NCBI RefSeq assembly: GCF_000429485.1
Contig: NZ_AUBY01000008.1
Coordinates: forward strand, 1 to 64,000
Length of the DNA: 64,000 nt
Reading direction: 5' to 3'
Source of the DNA: Aliagarivorans marinus DSM 23064
Lineage (GTDB): Bacteria; Pseudomonadota; Gammaproteobacteria; Enterobacterales; Celerinatantimonadaceae
Shown piece after piece: positions 1 to 8,454 of the stretch. Both the position numbers and the translations under genes were made by a program. How positions within the stretch are numbered: the first letter of the stretch is position 1; each line of letters starts with the position of its first letter. The notes beneath the pieces were generated by a model. That model was not told the DNA's origin. It ran no database searches and saw only the letters and a program-made list of their open reading frames with translations.

Positions 1-247
1 GACGAAATATCGAGTTGATAAATCCTTCCAGCGCTCGCAGAGGTAGCTTAAACACGCCCTTAATCATGAGCGCGGTGCTGATGGCTGAGTCACTGTACGT
101 ATTGCTACGACCTCGGCGACCAGAAGGGTGTTGGTTGTACCAATGCTTGATAGCCGCATCGTCCATCCAAAAGGTTAACGAGCCTCTTTGAGTTAAGGTG
201 TGATTGTACTGTTTCCAATTGGTGATTTTGCCCTTGGCGGTGCCCAT
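1..247 (-). CDS. IS903-type DDE transposase, N-terminal 82 codons (runs off window)
   Basis: The minus-strand reading from ATG at 245-247 stays open to the window edge. It has the IS903 transposase start: KITNW near residue 7, RGSLTFWMDD near residue 21, then the stretch around ALMIKGVFKLPLRALEGF. The same pattern in IS903 is KITNW, RGDLTVWLDE and VLMIKRVFNLSLRALQGF. This region precedes the first catalytic Asp of the RNase H-like DDE domain, so the catalytic residues are outside the window and activity cannot be judged. It is partial only because of the window edge. Confidence 0.93.
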   Translation of the reverse strand, partial: MGTAKGKITNWKQYNHTLTQRGSLTFWMDDAAIKHWYNQHPSGRRGRSNTYSDSAISTALMIKGVFKLPLRALEGFINSIFR

Positions 248-325
248 AGTGCGACCTGATAGTAGGGTTTAACGATCAGATCGCAGATGAGCGAATAGGT
301 TCAATTCTATTTAGGCAACAACGCC
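1..325 (-). mobile_element. Partial insertion sequence, IS5 family, IS903 group (one end)
   Basis: Only one end of the element lies in the window. Read on the minus strand from base 325 inward, the sequence starts GGCGTTGTTGCCTAAAT, which resembles the IS903-group terminal inverted repeat (GGCTTTGTTGAATAAAT in IS903). The transposase start codon lies 78 bases inside. IS903-type elements make 9-bp target duplications, so bases 326-334 (GCGTGATGC) should be one copy of the duplicated target. The other end, and the second copy, lie left of base 1. The boundary is inferred from the terminal repeat, not from comparison of both ends. Confidence 0.85.
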
Positions 326-347
326 GCGTGATGCTCTACTTTCATCG

Positions 348-1214
348 ATGACTGTATACCTCTCCATCGGCGGGCTCTATCACCTAACCCGAAGCATACG
401 TGTTCAACACTTAAAACCGGCGATCACGTTTGTTGCTATCAACCTGAGTATTTTTCTATGCTCCCATATCATCAGGTTGATACAGGCCTACTTTCATCAA
501 GTTCCCCAGAACTACATTGCACTAAGTACCATCCAGCAGTACCCACTGATCGTACATATCGCCAGCAATGTCGGCTTGGCAATCGGCTTTTTGTGGATTT
601 GGCAATTGATGCTGGAACACAAACTTAAAGCGCGCGCAGCTCAACTGGAGATAGCCAACAGTTTGACCGAACAACTCAAGAATCAAGCAGAGCAAGCGTC
701 GCTTCACGACGCGCTTACCGGCGCTGGGAATCGGCGAAAATTCGAGATTGTTGCCCAACAAGAGTATCAACGCAGTCAGCGTTACAGTTTACCGATTAGC
801 GTGTTACTCATCGATGTCGACCACTTTAAATCGGTCAACGATAACTTCGGCCACAGCGCTGGAGATCACGTTCTAAAGAACCTGGTAAAACAGCTCAGCA
901 CCGTTTTGCGCGACGTAGACTCGGTATTTCGCTGGGGTGGCGAGGAGTTTCTGATCCTGCTACCAAACACCCATATAGACAAAGCGTTACTGGTTGCAGA
1001 GAGAATACGCGGTTACATAGAAGAACAGCTAAAATGGGAGCAACATGCAATTACAGCCAGCATCGGGGTAGCGGAACGACGCGCAGAAGAAAGCATCGAT
1101 GGGGTTATTAGCGCCGCCGACAACCAACTTTATTGCGCTAAGCGGCGTGGCCGAAATCAAGTCGCCTGCCGACCGGAACCGGGGAACCTGCCTAAGTTAG
1201 GTACCCACTTTTAG
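348..1214 (+). CDS. Membrane-associated diguanylate cyclase (GGDEF), probably 5'-truncated by the IS
   Basis: The 288-residue product has two or three hydrophobic segments in residues 1-90, a short coiled-coil-like linker (about 90-120) and a C-terminal GGDEF domain from about residue 121 (HDALTGAGNRRKF). The active-site loop is RWGGEEF near residue 195, a functional variant for making c-di-GMP from two GTP. The inhibitory RxxD motif is not evident. No clear ribosome-binding site precedes ATG 348. The frame stays open back to a stop at 312-314, which lies inside the IS, so the original gene may have had more N-terminal membrane segments removed by the insertion at 325/326. Whether the remnant is expressed is unknown. 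Confidence 0.8.
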   Translation: MTVYLSIGGLYHLTRSIRVQHLKPAITFVAINLSIFLCSHIIRLIQAYFHQVPQNYIALSTIQQYPLIVHIASNVGLAIGFLWIWQLMLEHKLKARAAQLEIANSLTEQLKNQAEQASLHDALTGAGNRRKFEIVAQQEYQRSQRYSLPISVLLIDVDHFKSVNDNFGHSAGDHVLKNLVKQLSTVLRDVDSVFRWGGEEFLILLPNTHIDKALLVAERIRGYIEEQLKWEQHAITASIGVAERRAEESIDGVISAADNQLYCAKRRGRNQVACRPEPGNLPKLGTHF

Positions 1215-1352
1215 CGCAGTTACTCCTGTAAGTCCGACGTTTTTCAACTTAAGTAACCGCATTATATCTACCCAAACAACACACCGACGATTAATTCAAT
1301 CAAACTCCCGCTCATTCCCGTAGTCTAACCATGACCAGAAGGAGAATGAGCC

Positions 1353-2246
1353 ATGCCGAGAGCCCTATTAATCGGTTTACTATGTATCGGTCTCAGTGGC
1401 TGCGGTGCCAAGTTTGTCTACAACCACCTCGATTGGTTCAGCCAGATGTATGTGGATGACTATGTTGAGCTGAGCCCCGAGCAACAGATTTACTACGACC
1501 AAGCCTTTGACGAGCTTTGGCAATGGCATCGCGAGCGAGAGCTGCCCCGTTATCTGTCCCACTTGCAGCAGCTACAATCACTGGATCTCACCCAGGTCAC
1601 CCAAGACCAGGTTGCTCAGCACAGCCAAGCATTCCGGGCGCACTGGCAACGGCTGATCGAGGAGATGGAGCCACACCTTTTTGCCATAGGCGAACAACTC
1701 AGCCACCAGCAATTCAGAGCCATGTTAGCGGTTGCCGAAAAAGAGAACATCGAGCAGTTGGAAAGCTATCAAAAGCTCAGCCCGGAGCAGCGCCTAAGCA
1801 AACGGAAAAAGCGCATCGAGAAGTTCATCAAACGCTGGCTTGGGTCCGTCTCGCCTGCCCAGAAACAGGTCATCGGCGAGCTCACTCTTGCGCTGCATGA
1901 TACGACGGAAGAGTGGATCGCCCACCGCCGTAAAGTCAGCCAGACCCTGAGTTATTTGTACTGGCGCAAAGACAATCCCGAGCAATTACGGGAAGGCTTC
2001 CACCGAGTGATCACCCAAGCTGAATACCTGTTTCCGCAAGACTATCAGGACAAGCTGGACGCAAACCGGCAACGCTGGCAGCTAGCGTTAGTGGCGATAC
2101 TGCGCAGCGCTAGCCCTAAGCAGCAAGACTACTTTGCTGGCCGACTGCGCTATTGGCAGAAAACCCTCGAAGCGTTAACGCCGAAACGCCAGCAGACCGC
2201 TATGACAAAGACAGAGACAGAGACAGAGGAGAAGAGTGCACAGTAG
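1353..2246 (+). CDS. DUF6279 family lipoprotein
   Basis: The 297-residue product starts with a signal peptide ending in a lipobox (LSGC, Cys17), so it should be lipidated and anchored in the envelope. The mature part begins with the family hallmark of Tyr/Asp-rich text around FVYNHLDWF and VDDYVEL, then continues as a largely helical, charged protein rich in Gln, Glu and Arg. A good ribosome-binding site (AAGGAGAATGAG) precedes the ATG. The C-terminus ends in a low-complexity Thr/Glu run encoded by a short GACAGA repeat. The family has no established function. It stands alone between the GGDEF gene and the nuclease-like gene. Confidence 0.85.
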   Translation: MPRALLIGLLCIGLSGCGAKFVYNHLDWFSQMYVDDYVELSPEQQIYYDQAFDELWQWHRERELPRYLSHLQQLQSLDLTQVTQDQVAQHSQAFRAHWQRLIEEMEPHLFAIGEQLSHQQFRAMLAVAEKENIEQLESYQKLSPEQRLSKRKKRIEKFIKRWLGSVSPAQKQVIGELTLALHDTTEEWIAHRRKVSQTLSYLYWRKDNPEQLREGFHRVITQAEYLFPQDYQDKLDANRQRWQLALVAILRSASPKQQDYFAGRLRYWQKTLEALTPKRQQTAMTKTETETEEKSAQ

Positions 2247-2322
2247 AGAAGACTTAGCGCACGGCAGAACCCGCGAAAACTACATATAATGACAGCTAGT
2301 TGTCACTGCACTTGGAATTCAC

Positions 2323-3321
2323 ATGCCGACTCGCTTTCGTTTGGCCAGCTTTAATACCCTCAACTATCTGGCTCCGCCCGGCGCCTACTACCAAGCAGAA
2401 AACATCTACGACGGCAATCAGTGGCGTGATAAGCAGCGCTGGATGGATAACTATCTCAAAGAGCTCGACGCCGACATTATCGCCTTTCAAGAGATCTTCA
2501 GCCCCGACGCGCTAAAAGCGCAGATGCAACAGCTAGGCTATGGGCACTTTTGCTGTTTGGGCAAGGCCGATGTGGAAGAGGGATACATCCACTCCTCTCC
2601 CCCGGTTGCGCTGGCGTCGCGCTTTCCCATTGAAGAGGTGGTATTGCTCGAGCCAATCGCCAAGGTTAGCGAGCTGCTTGAAGATAGCGACTTTGCCTAC
2701 AGTCGCGGACCGCTCAGGGTCAAGATCAGAGTGCCCGAGTTTGGCTTAATCCAGGTCTATGTGGTGCACTTTAAGTCCCAGCGCCCCAGCATTGAAGCCG
2801 ATGCCGAGCAAAGCCTTATCGAACAGCTTTGCCTCTACCCCAAGCTGGGAGGATGGTTATCGGCGCAGCAGCGCTGCCGGGAAGGCACGCACCTACTGGG
2901 CGATTATCTAAGCCAGACAGCGCCGCCTCCCACCGCCATTATGGGCGATTTTAACGACGGGCCGGACTCGTTGGTCGCCCGCCTGTTTCAGGCTGAAAAA
3001 CGCCTGCCAAGATTGCCTGAAGGCAGCGCGTTCAGCGAACAACAGGCGCAAAAGCTGGCCAATGAGCTGCGCTTCCAGCATGCCTATGATCTCGCCCTGC
3101 AAGAGAGTCCGCCAGTCCCCAGCCACTACTGGGGGCCACACGGCTCCCGTATCGATCATATCCTGCTCAACGGCGCCTTTGATGCCGGAGAAGATGGCAG
3201 CCATGGCCAGGTGGAGCACGTATGGGTGGCCGACAGGCACTTACTCAACCCCCACAGCGAGCTCGACCGCCAATGCTCCGACCATGCCGCTATCGTGGCT
3301 GAGGTAAGTGTTCGCGAATAA
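2323..3321 (+). CDS. Endonuclease/exonuclease/phosphatase family protein
   Basis: The 332-residue product has the fold signature of Mg-dependent phosphodiesterases (EEP superfamily, including ExoIII, DNase I and sphingomyelinases). It starts RLASFNTLNYL, has the metal-binding Glu in DIIAFQEIF near residue 54, the catalytic GDFND near residue 208, and the terminal SDHAAI with its general-base His near residue 324. SRIDHILLN is also typical. There is no signal peptide, so it is probably cytoplasmic. The substrate cannot be told from sequence: nucleic acid, phosphoinositide-like and other phosphodiesters are all possible. It converges on the CoADR-rhodanese gene with only 17 bases between stop codons. 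Confidence 0.85.
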   Translation: MPTRFRLASFNTLNYLAPPGAYYQAENIYDGNQWRDKQRWMDNYLKELDADIIAFQEIFSPDALKAQMQQLGYGHFCCLGKADVEEGYIHSSPPVALASRFPIEEVVLLEPIAKVSELLEDSDFAYSRGPLRVKIRVPEFGLIQVYVVHFKSQRPSIEADAEQSLIEQLCLYPKLGGWLSAQQRCREGTHLLGDYLSQTAPPPTAIMGDFNDGPDSLVARLFQAEKRLPRLPEGSAFSEQQAQKLANELRFQHAYDLALQESPPVPSHYWGPHGSRIDHILLNGAFDAGEDGSHGQVEHVWVADRHLLNPHSELDRQCSDHAAIVAEVSVRE

Positions 3322-3338
3322 CCCGCAGTCAGGCGTGC

Positions 3339-5006
3339 TTAGGCCGTAGCAAAGCGATAGGTGCGATAGCCCCCGAGTAAGTTACGCGCCTTGTAGCCAC
3401 GATTGACCAACTGGCGGTAGGCCACATTGCCGCGCAGCCCCACCTGACAATAGATGATGATCTCCTTGTCCTTGGGCAGCTCGTCCATCCGCTCACGCAG
3501 TTGGTCCACTGGGATGTTAATGGCGCCATCGATAAAGCCTTGCGAATCCAACTCGCCGGGATTGCGCACATCCAGCAGCAGCTGGTCGTCGCTCAGCGAA
3601 TCTATCTCATCTAAGTGAATGGCATGGCTGTCACCCACCATCAGGTTATGGGCGACAAAAGCAGCCTGATTGATCACATCCTTGGCAGAGCCGAACGGCG
3701 GTGCATAGGTAAGCTCAAGGTGCTGCAACTGCTCCACGGTCATCCCGGCGCGTTGGGCCACCGCAATAATGTCGATGCGCTTATCAACGCCATCTTTACC
3801 GGCCGCTTGAGCGCCCAAGATCTTGCCCGTTTCAGGCTCGAACAACAGCTTGAACGATACGGTTTCGGCGCCGGGATAATAGCTGGCATGACTAGCGGTA
3901 TGTACATACACCTTTTGATAATGGGTGCCGGCTGCCCGCAGCTGCTTTTCGTTGCGCCCGGTAGAGGCAATAGCCAAATCAAAAATCTTGCAAATCGCGG
4001 TGCCTTGAGTGCCTTGGTAGTGCTGATTGCGCCCCAGCATGTTGTCGGCCGCCATACGTCCTTGGCGGTTTGCCGGACCTGCCAGCGGTACCAGACTTGG
4101 CGTATCGGTGACAAAGTCGCGCTCCTCAACCGCATCACCCACCGCATAGATGGCTGGGTCACTGGTTTGCATCTGCGAATTCACCCAAATGCCACCGGTC
4201 TCTCCCAGCTGCAGTCCCGCTTGCTCGGCCAACGCGGTCTCTGGACGTACGCCGATTGCCATGATCAGCAAGTCGGTTTGAAGCTGCTCGGCTTGTAGCT
4301 GCTGGTTGCTGCTCAGTGATAGCAGCAATTGCCCCTGCTCGGCCACATACTCGACACTGCTTAAAGCGGTGTTGAGGCGCAGATCAACGCCCTGTTCGCG
4401 GATTGTATGATGGGCAAAGCCCGCCATCTCCCGGTCCACCGGCGCCATCACCTGCTCACCTAACTCCAGCAAGGTGGTTTGAATGCCAAGCTGATGGAAG
4501 GCCTCCATCATCTCCAGCCCGATAAAGCCGCCGCCCACGACCGTGGCATGCTTAACCTGACGCGATTGCAGGCTTTGGATGATCCGATCCATATCAGGGA
4601 TATTGCGCAGTGAATGAGTCAGCGGATTGTCCAGCCCCGGGATCGGAGGCGTTATCGGTGCGGCGCCTGGACTTAACAGCAGCACATCGTAGCTCTCTTG
4701 ATACTGAGTACCATCGAGCTGGTTTCTCACCGTGACAGACTTGGCGGCGCGGTCAATCGCTACTACCTCACTCATCACCCGTACATCGACGTTAAAGCGT
4801 GCTAAGAAGCTTTGCGGGGTTTGCAGCAACAGTTTGCTGCGGTCTTGGATATCCCCTCCGATATGGTAGGGCAGTCCGCAGTTGGCAAAAGAGACGTGCT
4901 CGCCACGTTCAAACATAATGATCTGCGCATCTTCACTTAAACGCCGTGCACGGGCCGCGGCAGACGCGCCACCAGCCACACCACCCACAATCACAATCTT
5001 AGTCAT
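3339..5006 (-). CDS. FAD-dependent CoA-disulfide/persulfide reductase fused to rhodanese
   Basis: The 555-residue protein joins a pyridine nucleotide-disulfide oxidoreductase to a C-terminal rhodanese domain. The FAD-binding GxGxxG-type start is IVGGVAGGASAAARAR. The single active-site Cys43 lies in FANCGLPYH, diagnostic of CoA disulfide reductases. The NAD(P)H-binding motif is VVGGGFIGLEM, and GDAVE binds FAD. The rhodanese loop CQVGLRG has its catalytic Cys near residue 520. The same fusion is known as NADH-dependent persulfide reductase (Npsr) in Shewanella, acting on CoA-persulfides and polysulfide. The start at 5006 was chosen over an upstream Met because GGAGAGAAGC precedes it. The role is probably sulfane-sulfur metabolism or cytoplasmic thiol redox. 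Confidence 0.9.
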   Translation of the reverse strand: MTKIVIVGGVAGGASAAARARRLSEDAQIIMFERGEHVSFANCGLPYHIGGDIQDRSKLLLQTPQSFLARFNVDVRVMSEVVAIDRAAKSVTVRNQLDGTQYQESYDVLLLSPGAAPITPPIPGLDNPLTHSLRNIPDMDRIIQSLQSRQVKHATVVGGGFIGLEMMEAFHQLGIQTTLLELGEQVMAPVDREMAGFAHHTIREQGVDLRLNTALSSVEYVAEQGQLLLSLSSNQQLQAEQLQTDLLIMAIGVRPETALAEQAGLQLGETGGIWVNSQMQTSDPAIYAVGDAVEERDFVTDTPSLVPLAGPANRQGRMAADNMLGRNQHYQGTQGTAICKIFDLAIASTGRNEKQLRAAGTHYQKVYVHTASHASYYPGAETVSFKLLFEPETGKILGAQAAGKDGVDKRIDIIAVAQRAGMTVEQLQHLELTYAPPFGSAKDVINQAAFVAHNLMVGDSHAIHLDEIDSLSDDQLLLDVRNPGELDSQGFIDGAINIPVDQLRERMDELPKDKEIIIYCQVGLRGNVAYRQLVNRGYKARNLLGGYRTYRFATA

Positions 5007-5181
5007 GCTTCTCTCCAATAACTTGGTTTGCTCAGCTCTGAGCATTCGCTAAGGGGCACTATACCATTTACATTAGATTTGTCTAATATTAGCTTTTAGT
5101 GAAGAACCAATGCTTGGATGATTGCCGGGGTAAAGCGTATCGCTACGCGGATCACCAGACAGAATACGTCGTTACGGCTCG

Positions 5182-5778
5182 TCACGAGTTAAGTAGCTTT
5201 GCTATTTCGGCGAGTAACTGGTCTGCAGAGTTAATGGCGCGCAGGTTAATCTCGTGCGTCCCATTAACAATGATGGTAGGCGTTGCGGAGATCCGGTAGC
5301 CATCGCTAAGCGCAATGTACCGCTGGACCAACGGTTTTGTTTCCGCACTCCTGCTGTCCAAAGACGCACTATCGACCCCTACCTGCTCAAGAATACTCAA
5401 AACGGTTGTAGGGCCGTCATAGCGTCTTCTCAGCACTGCATTGCTCAATAGCTCGTTAAACTCTCGCTCGACCCCTTCTAGCTCTGCTATCGCGTAAGCG
5501 CGGTAGAGCAGTTCAACATCAGGGCCACCGAGCACAGGGATTAAGGTCAATCCCGCCAGCTCATTCTGTGCAGCTTCCTCTACCAACGGTGAGATACGCT
5601 TACAGGGGGGGCAAAAAGGCGAATGAAACAGCAGTATATCGTTGTCTCGTGCGGGTTGAGCATGCTGTTTGTGCTCGAGCGAAGCGAATGCGGGGTTCAC
5701 GAGGGTTAATGCTACGATGCCTGTAAGCCATAGGGACCTCAAACGGTAAGATGACTTGAAGGCCTGAAGTAGTGTCAT
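5182..5778 (-). CDS. Exported DsbA-like thioredoxin-fold protein (CPPC)
   Basis: The 198-residue product begins with a signal peptide (hydrophobic 14-30, probable cleavage after AFA). It then has a thioredoxin-fold active site CPPC at residues 56-59 in LLFHSPFCPPCKRI. A cis-Pro typical of the fold appears in ISATPTIIVNG near residue 166. The helical insert between these elements suggests a DsbA/DsbC/DsbG-like periplasmic oxidoreductase rather than thioredoxin. Which partner it oxidises or reduces is not visible. It sits alone, divergent from the receiver-kinase gene and downstream of the promoter region of the CoADR-rhodanese gene on the same strand, with which it may share a redox or sulfur theme. 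Confidence 0.75.
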   Translation of the reverse strand: MTLLQAFKSSYRLRSLWLTGIVALTLVNPAFASLEHKQHAQPARDNDILLFHSPFCPPCKRISPLVEEAAQNELAGLTLIPVLGGPDVELLYRAYAIAELEGVEREFNELLSNAVLRRRYDGPTTVLSILEQVGVDSASLDSRSAETKPLVQRYIALSDGYRISATPTIIVNGTHEINLRAINSADQLLAEIAKLLNS

Positions 5779-5978
5779 AATAAATCTCCGAAAATGAACC
5801 GTTTCTAACGGTATTTATTGCTACATTGAGACGCCAAATCAGAACATTAGTTCGCAGTCTAAACATATTTAGCGTGATATTTTGCCTGGCTCAATAATGT
5901 GAAGCTCTTCAAAACTGTCTATTTCGTCGCGCCTTAACTACATTCAAATCATCTAAATGTTTTGGAAATAAGTAGTTT

Positions 5979-7520
5979 ATGGATCTAAGCGGTAAAACAG
6001 CCTTGGTGGTCGACGATATGCAGGCCATTCGCAAGATCACCTCCGAGCAGCTGCGCCGCTTTGGTTTTTCACAAGTATTGCAGGCCGAGAATGGTAGACA
6101 GGCGCTAAAAGCGCTTACCCACCAATCGGTGGACATCATCCTCGCAGACTGGAATATGCCGATAATGACCGGCATAGAGCTGTTAGAAGAGGTCAAGAAG
6201 CACGCCCAACTGAGCCACATACCGTTTATCCTGATTACTGCCGAATCTGAACGGCAACGGGTACAGCAGGCTATCCAAAGCGGTGTGAGCGATTTGATCA
6301 TCAAACCCTTTAACAGCCAGATCCTGCAAAACCGGGTGCAAGCAGCAATCAGTGGGCAAGTGCGCAACCGCGCGATGGCGCAATCCCGCCCCGGTGCCGA
6401 AAATACCAACTCAGGTAACAGCAGTGCCGGCAAGCGCAACACGGTGTTAGTGGTGGACGACAGCCCCGACAACCTCGCCCTACTCAGTGAGCTGTTAAAA
6501 CCAAGCTACCGCGTACAACTGGCGAAAGATGGCCCGCGGGCCTTGGGGTTGTGCCAATCCGATACCCCGCCCGATTTGATCTTGCTTGATGTAATGATGC
6601 CCGTTATGGATGGCTTTGAGGTACTCAAGCGGCTGCGCAGCGATCCGCGCTCGCAGATGATTCCGGTGATCTTTGTTAGCGCCTTATCAGAGGTTAAGTA
6701 TCAAAGCCGCGGCCTCGACGGCGGCGCCATCGACTACATCACCAAGCCGATTAATGCGGAGCTGCTAAAGCTGCGAGTCAAGAACCAACTCGACTACGTG
6801 AATGTGCGGCTAAACCTGCAGGCGGACTACGACAATATGCTGGAAAACCAGCGCCTTAAAGAGCAAGTCGACCAACTGCTACGCCATGACCTAAAAGGCC
6901 CCTTAGCCGCGATTGCGGGCCTGGCTGAAGAGATCCGCTTACACAGTGGTGACCACCCGATTGTGGAAGAGCAGGCCAACCTTATCGAAGAGTTAAGCAT
7001 GAGTAGCCTCGACCATATCAACCAATCGCAGGAGTTGGCCAAGATCGAGCGCGGCGATTTCGAACTCCAGCCAACGCCCTTCTCGCCGGCCGAAACGGTC
7101 TCTAAGATCTGCGACGCCTTGAGCAACACCTTTAGAGACAAACAACTGGAGCTGCAGGTGCTGGTCGAGGATCAGGCCATCACGGCGCTTGGCGACCCTT
7201 CGCTAAGCTATTCGATGCTATTCAATGCGATGAAGAATGCCTTCGAAGCGGCGCCCGAACAAACCACGCTGCAGGTCAAACAGATCGTGACCCCACAGCT
7301 GGTCAAGATAGAGATCATCAACTCAGGGGTGGTGCCACAGGCTATCCGTCACCGCTTCTGGGATAAGTACATCAGTCAGGACAAACAGGGCGGTACCGGC
7401 CTTGGCACCTACTCGATGAAGCAGCTGGCTGAAGCGCAAAACGGACAGGTGTTTATGCAAACCAGCGATGAACACCAACTTACCATGCTTAGTTTTGAAC
7501 TCCCGAGGGCGATATCATGA
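5979..7520 (+). CDS. Two receiver domains plus histidine kinase (REC-REC-HK)
   Basis: The 513-residue cytoplasmic protein has receiver 1 at about residues 7-125, with acidic pocket DD12-13, phospho-acceptor Asp57 in LADWNMP and Lys109. Receiver 2 is at 155-275 with Asp204 in LLDVMMP and a KP motif near 256. The kinase core follows: His303 in RHDLKGPLA, an N-box (NAMKNAFEA near 411) and a G-box (GGTGLG near 467). There is no sensory or membrane segment, so it likely receives phosphate or a signal from other proteins, as phosphorelay hubs do. Its stop overlaps the start of the following hydrolase gene by 4 bases, implying coupled translation. Confidence 0.9.
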   Translation: MDLSGKTALVVDDMQAIRKITSEQLRRFGFSQVLQAENGRQALKALTHQSVDIILADWNMPIMTGIELLEEVKKHAQLSHIPFILITAESERQRVQQAIQSGVSDLIIKPFNSQILQNRVQAAISGQVRNRAMAQSRPGAENTNSGNSSAGKRNTVLVVDDSPDNLALLSELLKPSYRVQLAKDGPRALGLCQSDTPPDLILLDVMMPVMDGFEVLKRLRSDPRSQMIPVIFVSALSEVKYQSRGLDGGAIDYITKPINAELLKLRVKNQLDYVNVRLNLQADYDNMLENQRLKEQVDQLLRHDLKGPLAAIAGLAEEIRLHSGDHPIVEEQANLIEELSMSSLDHINQSQELAKIERGDFELQPTPFSPAETVSKICDALSNTFRDKQLELQVLVEDQAITALGDPSLSYSMLFNAMKNAFEAAPEQTTLQVKQIVTPQLVKIEIINSGVVPQAIRHRFWDKYISQDKQGGTGLGTYSMKQLAEAQNGQVFMQTSDEHQLTMLSFELPRAIS

Positions 7521-8386
7521 CTCAGTTTTTGCTCGCAACGGAAATGGAAACGGCTATTCAACACCAGCAGCTGCGCCACAGTGGTGGCCAGCTGGAGTAC
7601 TACCTGGCAGAGCCTCAGCAAATCGTCAGGCCACCGGTTATTTTGCTACATGGCGTGCTTAGCGATGCGCGCCTGTTTACCTATCACCTGCTCCCAGCAC
7701 TGGCCGAAGCCGGCTATCCGGCCATCGCGCTCAGCCTGCGCGGCCACGGGCGAAGCCGGGTCAGCGATGGCTTAAGCGGCCTCAAGGCCTACTTAAATGA
7801 TGTAGAGCAGACGGTCGCTTGGGCCGAGCAGCGCTATCAGGTCAAACCGGTGGTGGTGGGTTTTTCCCTAGGCGGATTGATTGCCCAGCACTACGCCCAT
7901 AACCATCCGGATAAACTCCAAGGCTTGGCCTTGATGGCCTCGGCCCCGCCGCAGGGCTTGGAGCGCTTGAGTATGGATTTAATGATTCGCGAGCCGATTT
8001 TGGCCACCGCCCTGTCACAACTCATGCTGTTCCCCGGCTTAGCCCTGTTTAACCCCTTCTACCTGCTGGCGGCTCAGCAAATGCTGTTTGCCGGACAACC
8101 CAGCCACAGCCAGCTCAATGAGCTGCGCCGCAGCGTGAAAGCCGAAGCGCTGAGCATCTTTACCGAGCAGACCGAGCTTAAAACGCCGCTGCCCGGGTCT
8201 CTGCCGATGTTGGTGATAGGTGCCAGTGAGGATCGCTTGGTGAGCCCTCAACAAGTGCGCCAAACCGCCGAGTTCCACCAGCGGGATTGCGCCTTTGTTG
8301 AGGGGGCCGGCCACGCCATTCCGATAGAGAACGAATGGCGTCAGGCGCTAACCCTGCTGTTGGAGTGGCTTAAGCCACTTAGCTGA
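7517..8386 (+). CDS. Alpha/beta hydrolase
   Basis: The 289-residue product has the alpha/beta-hydrolase core: oxyanion region LLHGVLSD (43-50), nucleophile elbow GFSLGG with Ser117, acid in GASEDRLVSP (about residue 239) and catalytic His in GAGHAIP (about residue 266). No signal peptide is present. The substrate is unknown; relatives include esterases, lipases and haloperoxidase-like enzymes. The ATG overlaps the stop of the upstream kinase gene (ATGA), which is strong evidence for a two-gene operon. The last eight codons lie in the first copy of a 47-bp tandem duplication that also contains the end of the neighbouring chemoreceptor gene. Confidence 0.85.
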   Translation: MTQFLLATEMETAIQHQQLRHSGGQLEYYLAEPQQIVRPPVILLHGVLSDARLFTYHLLPALAEAGYPAIALSLRGHGRSRVSDGLSGLKAYLNDVEQTVAWAEQRYQVKPVVVGFSLGGLIAQHYAHNHPDKLQGLALMASAPPQGLERLSMDLMIREPILATALSQLMLFPGLALFNPFYLLAAQQMLFAGQPSHSQLNELRRSVKAEALSIFTEQTELKTPLPGSLPMLVIGASEDRLVSPQQVRQTAEFHQRDCAFVEGAGHAIPIENEWRQALTLLLEWLKPLS

Positions 8387-8454
8387 CCTTAAAGCGCGAC
8401 AACACGCTGGAGTGGCTTAAGCCGCTTAGCTGACCTTAAAGCGCGACAACACGT
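8361..8454. repeat. 47-bp tandem duplication across convergent gene ends
   Basis: Bases 8361-8407 and 8408-8454 are two adjacent copies of a 47-bp unit starting TGGAGTGGCTTAAGCC. They differ at one internal base (A in copy 1, G in copy 2, 17th position) plus the last base. Copy 1 carries the intact C-terminal codons and stop of the hydrolase. Copy 2 carries the intact C-terminal codons and stop of the chemoreceptor, on the opposite strand. Each copy also holds a vestigial copy of the other gene's end. Confidence 0.95.

Noticed and set aside
3615-4298. 227-codon open frame on the plus strand
   Set aside because: It lies entirely antisense to the CoADR-rhodanese gene, which has full domain motifs. 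The frame gives no recognisable protein and no ribosome-binding site.
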